Below, piece after piece: positions 59,501 through 64,000 of a stretch of DNA of 64,000 nucleotides. The notes under the pieces are model-generated. The model was given only the letters and a program-made list of their open reading frames with translations. It was not told the origin of the DNA and searched no databases. Source of the stretch: Datura wrightii (lineage: Eukaryota > Streptophyta > Magnoliopsida > Solanales > Solanaceae); assembly GCA_035772735.1 (NCBI GenBank), contig JASDFA010000010.1:155746501-155810500 (forward strand). Direction: 5' to 3'. How positions within the stretch are numbered: the stretch's first letter is position 1; the number at the start of each line of letters is the position of its first letter. The position numbers and the translations under genes are program-made.

Positions 59501-62500
59501 GGATTCACATAGCTTACCATGGCCTTCTGCTTAGGGGAGACGCGGCAGCAAATAACAGATGCACAATCGACTGCTAAATTCAAAAAATGATGTTTCATAT
59601 CATACGCCAAAGCATATGTTAAAGTTTTCCCATCAATAATCAAGGCAAATGCAGCATGTGGGTCCTTTTCAAGCTTGATCATTTGAGAAGCATTTGTGAT
59701 TTGCATCAAAATGTGCTCCTTCATAGCCTGATAAGTGAAAGAGAGCAATTGAGACAGCATGAGAAATAATACAAGTAACAACTTTAAGAACTTGTTTTAC
59801 AGTGACCTACCTGTTCAGAGGTTCTTTCCACTGACTCTGCATTCGTCGTCGTTATGCATATTTTTCTCATCCCTTGCCGAAGTAGACTACACGCATACCT
59901 GGATGAAACAGGAGTTTTATTTTACAAGCTTGAATCCAATGACTAAACAAGTATGAATGAGATGGTAGAAGATATATCTCTGAGTGGGAGACAGACCCTA
60001 TATTGATGGCTGTTTCCATCTTGTCACCTGTCAGAACCCAGATCTTAAGACCAGCTTGCGCCAGTTTATCTATACACTGAGGAACCTGAAAAGGTACAGA
60101 TGTGAAATAATCGAAAAAGGCTGCTATATATGAAAAAATATAGTTCGGATTCTTGAGGAGCATAAAGTACATACTCCCTTCTGTAGTTTATCCTCCACAG
60201 CTGTAGCACCAACAAGGATCAATTCCTTTTCCATCATATCAGATAGACGCTCAAGCATGGCATCTCTATCACCACTGATTGAAGCTTTTGCTTTAGTAAA
60301 TTCTTCATTCCACGCAGAGTACTCTGTCTCATCCAGCTTTTTGTAGGCAAGCACGAGTGTACGCAACCCTGCTTCCCCGTAATCATTTAAATGCTTTGTG
60401 GTAGACTCCTCAAACCGCCTTCCATTCTTTGCTAATCTATCATATATGATGCTGCATATCCAAAAAAAGCATATCATCTAAAAATTTACAACAGAAAGGT
60501 TGCCAAAGGGCACATCTGTGACTAAACAATTAGCCAAGCCAAGAGATAATCAGAACTTAGAAATTCTTTTTTAAATGCATTCAGCAAATCCAAACTTAGC
60601 AAACCCAAGTGCCATGTCCGATCAAAGAATAAGGTGGGCTTGGAAATAAAAATTTCGGGCAAAAAATTTTAAAAGGGAGAAAATCACCCACACAAGCGGT
60701 GAGAGACAGAGGTGTCAATGAAGAGTACTAACTAGAAAAATGGATTGGAATTTACAGGCATGATAGCAGCATCTTTAAAAGCATAATAGCCTCTTCAGTG
60801 GCCTACGTCAAGGTATACATGAGGAGATACATAATAGAGACTAGTTTTAGAAAATGTCAAAAGAAAGACCTGTCTGCTCCTTTACACAAGAGAAGAATCT
60901 GGCCCGTCTCATCTCGAATGATAACAGACATTCTCTTCCGCTTGCTGGTGAAATCCAATAGATTGAGAACTTTGAATTCCCTAGAGTTAAAACGGTAAAG
61001 ATCAAGAGTAAGTCAGAAATATACAACGGTAATGCAGCTCTTGAAAACAACTGGGAATATTTGAGGCTGTCTCTCACCTTTCATTGGGCTCTTGAAAAGA
61101 AGGATACCTCTCCCGTATATAAACTCTTGATTGAGTTCTTTTACAGAACTCAAATCCAAATTCCCTAGCTGCGACAAGAAATGCTGCTTCATCAGGAGAC
61201 TCTGCTTCAAAATTGTAGCTACCAGTCTCCTCATTTAACTCAGGAATAGCAGTGTGACAAAGTGAAAGTATCCTAAAGAATAGCAAGATGATATCTGCAT
61301 TTGGTTCCTTCATCCAATTTCCCTTCATAAGTCGGCTATCCTCAAAGCTGAACCCCTTTATTGCAGGCCTGGTATCATCTTTAGAAGTGACGACCCTCTC
61401 TAGTTCAATTTCTGATGAGCGTCTTTGTGAAATGTCAGGATCTTGCCCACCAAGGTCCTCTGCCATCTGCTTTGCAGCTGCAAGTTCTACATCACTGGCT
61501 CGTGTCCCATATGCAGTACCAGCAATGGAGCATTTTAGGAAGTCCATTTGGTTGCATGTCAAAGTGCCAGTTTTATCCGAGAGGATGGTATCAACCTGCC
61601 CCAACTCTTCATTTAAGTTTGATGTTCGTGCTTGAGCAGGAGTTCCTGTCTCGTCATCATACATATTAATATCCTGGTTTATGAACAATGCCTGTAGGAC
61701 CTTCACTACTTCAATAGAAACATAGAGGGAAATAGGAATCAAATAACCATATAATATTAGTGCAGTGATCAGATGGAAAATGGCTGACAACTCAGGCCTG
61801 TTTGGATCAGTTGTAGTATTGTTCTTGTCCATAGGCTGCATATACCACCAGTTTGGCATGTCTAATCTTGTTTTTACGGCAAAACCAATGGAACTGATAA
61901 ATGATATCACGACAAGGAGGGTGAAGAGGATGTAAATTATCTTGTCCATCTGAAGTTCGATCTTACTCCTTTTTGAAGGAGATTCTGTAGAATTTTGCAT
62001 AACTTTGCTGTCATGACCAGTGAATATAACAACTCCATAGATATATGCCGTATTCCTGAGCTTTGAATCCCTGAGGAGAATCTGAGTAGGATCAAGAGGA
62101 TAAATCTGACGATCATACTCAAGGTTGCCCACAAAAGTATAAAGGTTAGGATTGGGATCTTCACATTTTATGGTAGCCCTGAATTCCTTGAAAGCCTCAT
62201 TATCATCCAATGGTAGGGTAACCTCCAAAGCTCTTTTTACCTTCAAGTTTGTCTCTCCATCCAAGTTCATAGTTTCCACATAACAGATTCCATCCTGATA
62301 ACTGGATGATAAAAGAAGTAAATCAGCCGGAAAAAATTGGTCCTTTTCCACCTTCAGGATGTCTCCGACACGAATCTTCATCCATGGCCTTAGACCAAAA
62401 GCACCACCTTCCTTGTGAAGACGAGCTTTTCGCAGATTGACCTTCATATCTTGTATGAACCGCCGTGAGTCTTCCAATGCCTCCTTCGCCATGCTCAACC

Positions 62501-62855
62501 CAACAACAAAGACCAAAGGAGCTATCATACTGATAGGTGAGAATGGAGAAAGACTCGTTGTGGCTGACAGAATTGCAGCAAGGAGGAAATACAAGTTAGC
62601 AACGCGTCTGAATTGCTCAAATGTGGCCTTGGGTAGGAATGTGATGAAATTATACTTCGTAGTAGATATGTAGTTTGTGCAGTACTTAAGAGGTTTTCTT
62701 TCATGGAGATGGGGCTGGTTGCAATGGACTACTCTTGAAAAACCAGCACCTAACTGATGGGGACCCTCTTCTTCGTCAGTTCGTGGACGATAGCAACCAA
62801 ATGTATAGAGATTGCTCCATTGGATCTTTGCCTTTTTGCTGCTGCTTCGTCCCAT
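56546..62855 (-). CDS. P4-type phospholipid-transporting ATPase (ALA family; 10 coding exons)
   Basis: Flips aminophospholipids from the outer to the inner leaflet, working with an ALIS/Cdc50 partner. Minus-strand exons: 62855-61078, 60980-60870, 60451-60175, 60085-59997, 59898-59811, 59727-59518, 59417-59292, 57709-57611, 57507-57316 and 57217-56546. Total 3642 nt, 1213 residues, the usual family length; all junctions are in phase. Motifs: FEQFRRVANLYFL near TM1, DGET (199-202, actuator), the P4-type PISL (374-377, where P2 ATPases have PEGL), DKTGTLT (phosphorylated D427), KGAD, TGDKMETA and GDGANDVGMIQ. Ten membrane segments are expected. The N-terminus (IQWSNLYTFGCYRPRTDEEE) fits the ALA4-ALA7 branch. 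The start at 62855 is MGRSSSKK; the frame upstream has no ATG. The intron between 57710 and 59291 holds a 54-bp tandem duplication. Confidence 0.96.
57867..57976. repeat. Perfect tandem duplication, 54-bp unit x2
   Basis: Two adjacent identical copies, starting at about 57867 and 57921, each beginning AAATATGAGTTGTTAAGTGA and ending CCCCTACTTGAGGCA. Located in a flippase intron near its splice acceptor at 57710. Confidence 0.95.
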
Positions 62856-64000
62856 TCTTTTCCTCCCAATGAAATCCAAAATCAATCATACACCCACATT
62901 ATACGTTAAAAAAAGAATTGTTATGAATTGCTTTCACCAGGAAAATTAAAGGGCGCCCTCACGCACGATATCCGGATCAACTGAATAGGGGATCGGCCTC
63001 CCTTCAACCCCGTGAATTTTGAACTGTCAATCAAAAAAATTGATTCTCATAAATTAGAAGATACACTTGTGCAAACAAGAAATTGACAGGCCATGGCCAT
63101 AACTTAAAGGTTGAAAAATTCCAGCAACAAACCTCCCTGATGATACATTAACCTCAAAAGCACAGATTAACTCAGCAGAATGTAAGTGACTCTAAGATTC
63201 CAAAAATAAATAAATAAATAAGCCATCCCTATACAGATACCATTGATGTCACAAAAATCAGAACGACATTTTAGTCAACTTAAGCAGTAAATTGGGGAGA
63301 AAGACCTCCAGGAGCATATGTAGGAGAGACTAAAATTACCGCAGATTTAGCTTCTTATCCAAATCACAAACTAATTAAAGTTGACCAGCCCAAAAACAAC
63401 AACAAGGAAGAAGGTAAAATTGAAAAACATGAAAAACCCAATTTGGCTGCCAAAGTCCCCTCCTTCTCCCGAAAAACGATAAATCAAAATTTCTAAAAAG
63501 AAAAAATTTTTAAAAAAAAAGGGAAAATCACATAAAATTTCAGCTAAACTGCAGCTAATTAAGCGCATTAACATAACAACACAGTAAATTAACCGACAAA
63601 CCGAAATCCAGCCTACTTCTCAACCAATTCATCCACTGATTCCAACAGACGAAAAAACTCAAGCAAAAAAGAGGAACAGAGGGGAAAATACATTATTCTT
63701 TGATGAGAAAAACAATGAGGAAAAAAAGGGAAAGACAAAGGCACCTGAAGTCAACAAAATACCGAAGAGGAAATAGACGCAGACCCAGATAGAAAAGCTA
63801 CGCACAGAAGACGAAAATAGCTTCGGAGTTGCAGAGATCGCAATGTACAATGTAGGAGAGAGATAGAGCGACAAAAAGAGAAGAAGAGAGAGAAAGAGAC
63901 AGAGGGAGAGGGGATTTTGGGTTTAGGCCAAAAAAAGAGACCTCTTCTGTGTTGAAGATTCAAACTAGTTCCAGTGTATTTCAGTAAAGTGTAATTTACG
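62856..64000 (-). promoter_or_regulatory. 5' UTR, leader intron and promoter edge of the flippase gene
   Basis: On the minus strand the first noncoding exon is probably near 63960-63744: pyrimidine-rich CTCTCT tracts, then a GACTTCAG exon end before GTGCCTTTG. Candidate acceptors lie near 62990-62900. The intron would be about 0.75 kb. The promoter is mostly beyond the window. Short frames here are low-complexity and not supported. Confidence 0.5.

Noticed and set aside
62437..62673. Plus-strand frames over the flippase first exon
   Set aside because: Antisense shadows of a strongly conserved P4-ATPase coding exon.

Overview
This is nuclear DNA from a flowering plant, almost certainly a member of the Solanaceae. 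The genes have GT-AG introns and plant-specific families. The threonine synthase is close to what I remember of the potato protein. The noncoding DNA carries short repeats that I know as typical of Solanaceae, such as the SINE-like core GTAATCCCACAAGTGG and MITEs with GTTTGGCCATG or GGGTTGTTTGGTT ends. Species and chromosome cannot be fixed from the sequence alone. I built all exon models by eye from splice signals and reading phase; every multi-exon model below closes in frame.

Layout. 390-1071 (+): the 3' end of an Alfin-like PHD-finger gene. 2511-5012 (+): chloroplast threonine synthase. 6532-10086 (-): a small L18a-like membrane protein with a degraded LINE in its large intron. 12555-17037 (+): a receptor-like cytoplasmic kinase with a universal-stress-protein (USP) domain. 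19347-20645 (-): N-myristoyltransferase, with a 5' UTR intron. 25456-27383 (+): translation initiation factor eIF4A. 31573-31932 (+): a small DUF3511 protein. 31933-45618: about 14 kb of AT-rich, gene-poor DNA with MITEs, a possible LTR promoter with a degenerate tandem array, and a broken Ty3/gypsy reverse-transcriptase fragment. 45619-54894 (-): casein kinase 1-like, 14 exons, with a 4.1 kb last intron packed with transposons. 56546-62855 (-): a P4-type phospholipid flippase, 10 coding exons, whose 5' UTR runs towards the right edge.

The genes do not form a pathway; this is an ordinary euchromatic arm segment of unrelated housekeeping and signalling genes. Possible functional links are only general (for example, N-myristoylation of kinases).

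I found no convincing undescribed biological system. The observations most worth checking concern mobile DNA: a hAT-type element with a perfect 8-bp target-site duplication and GCG-rich subterminal repeats; a Tourist-like MITE inserted inside a Stowaway-like MITE; tRNA-like Pol III box pairs inside or beside MITE-like repeats; a tandem array ending at a TATA box; a short island of unlike composition that may be organellar; and a perfect 54-bp tandem duplication in a flippase intron.
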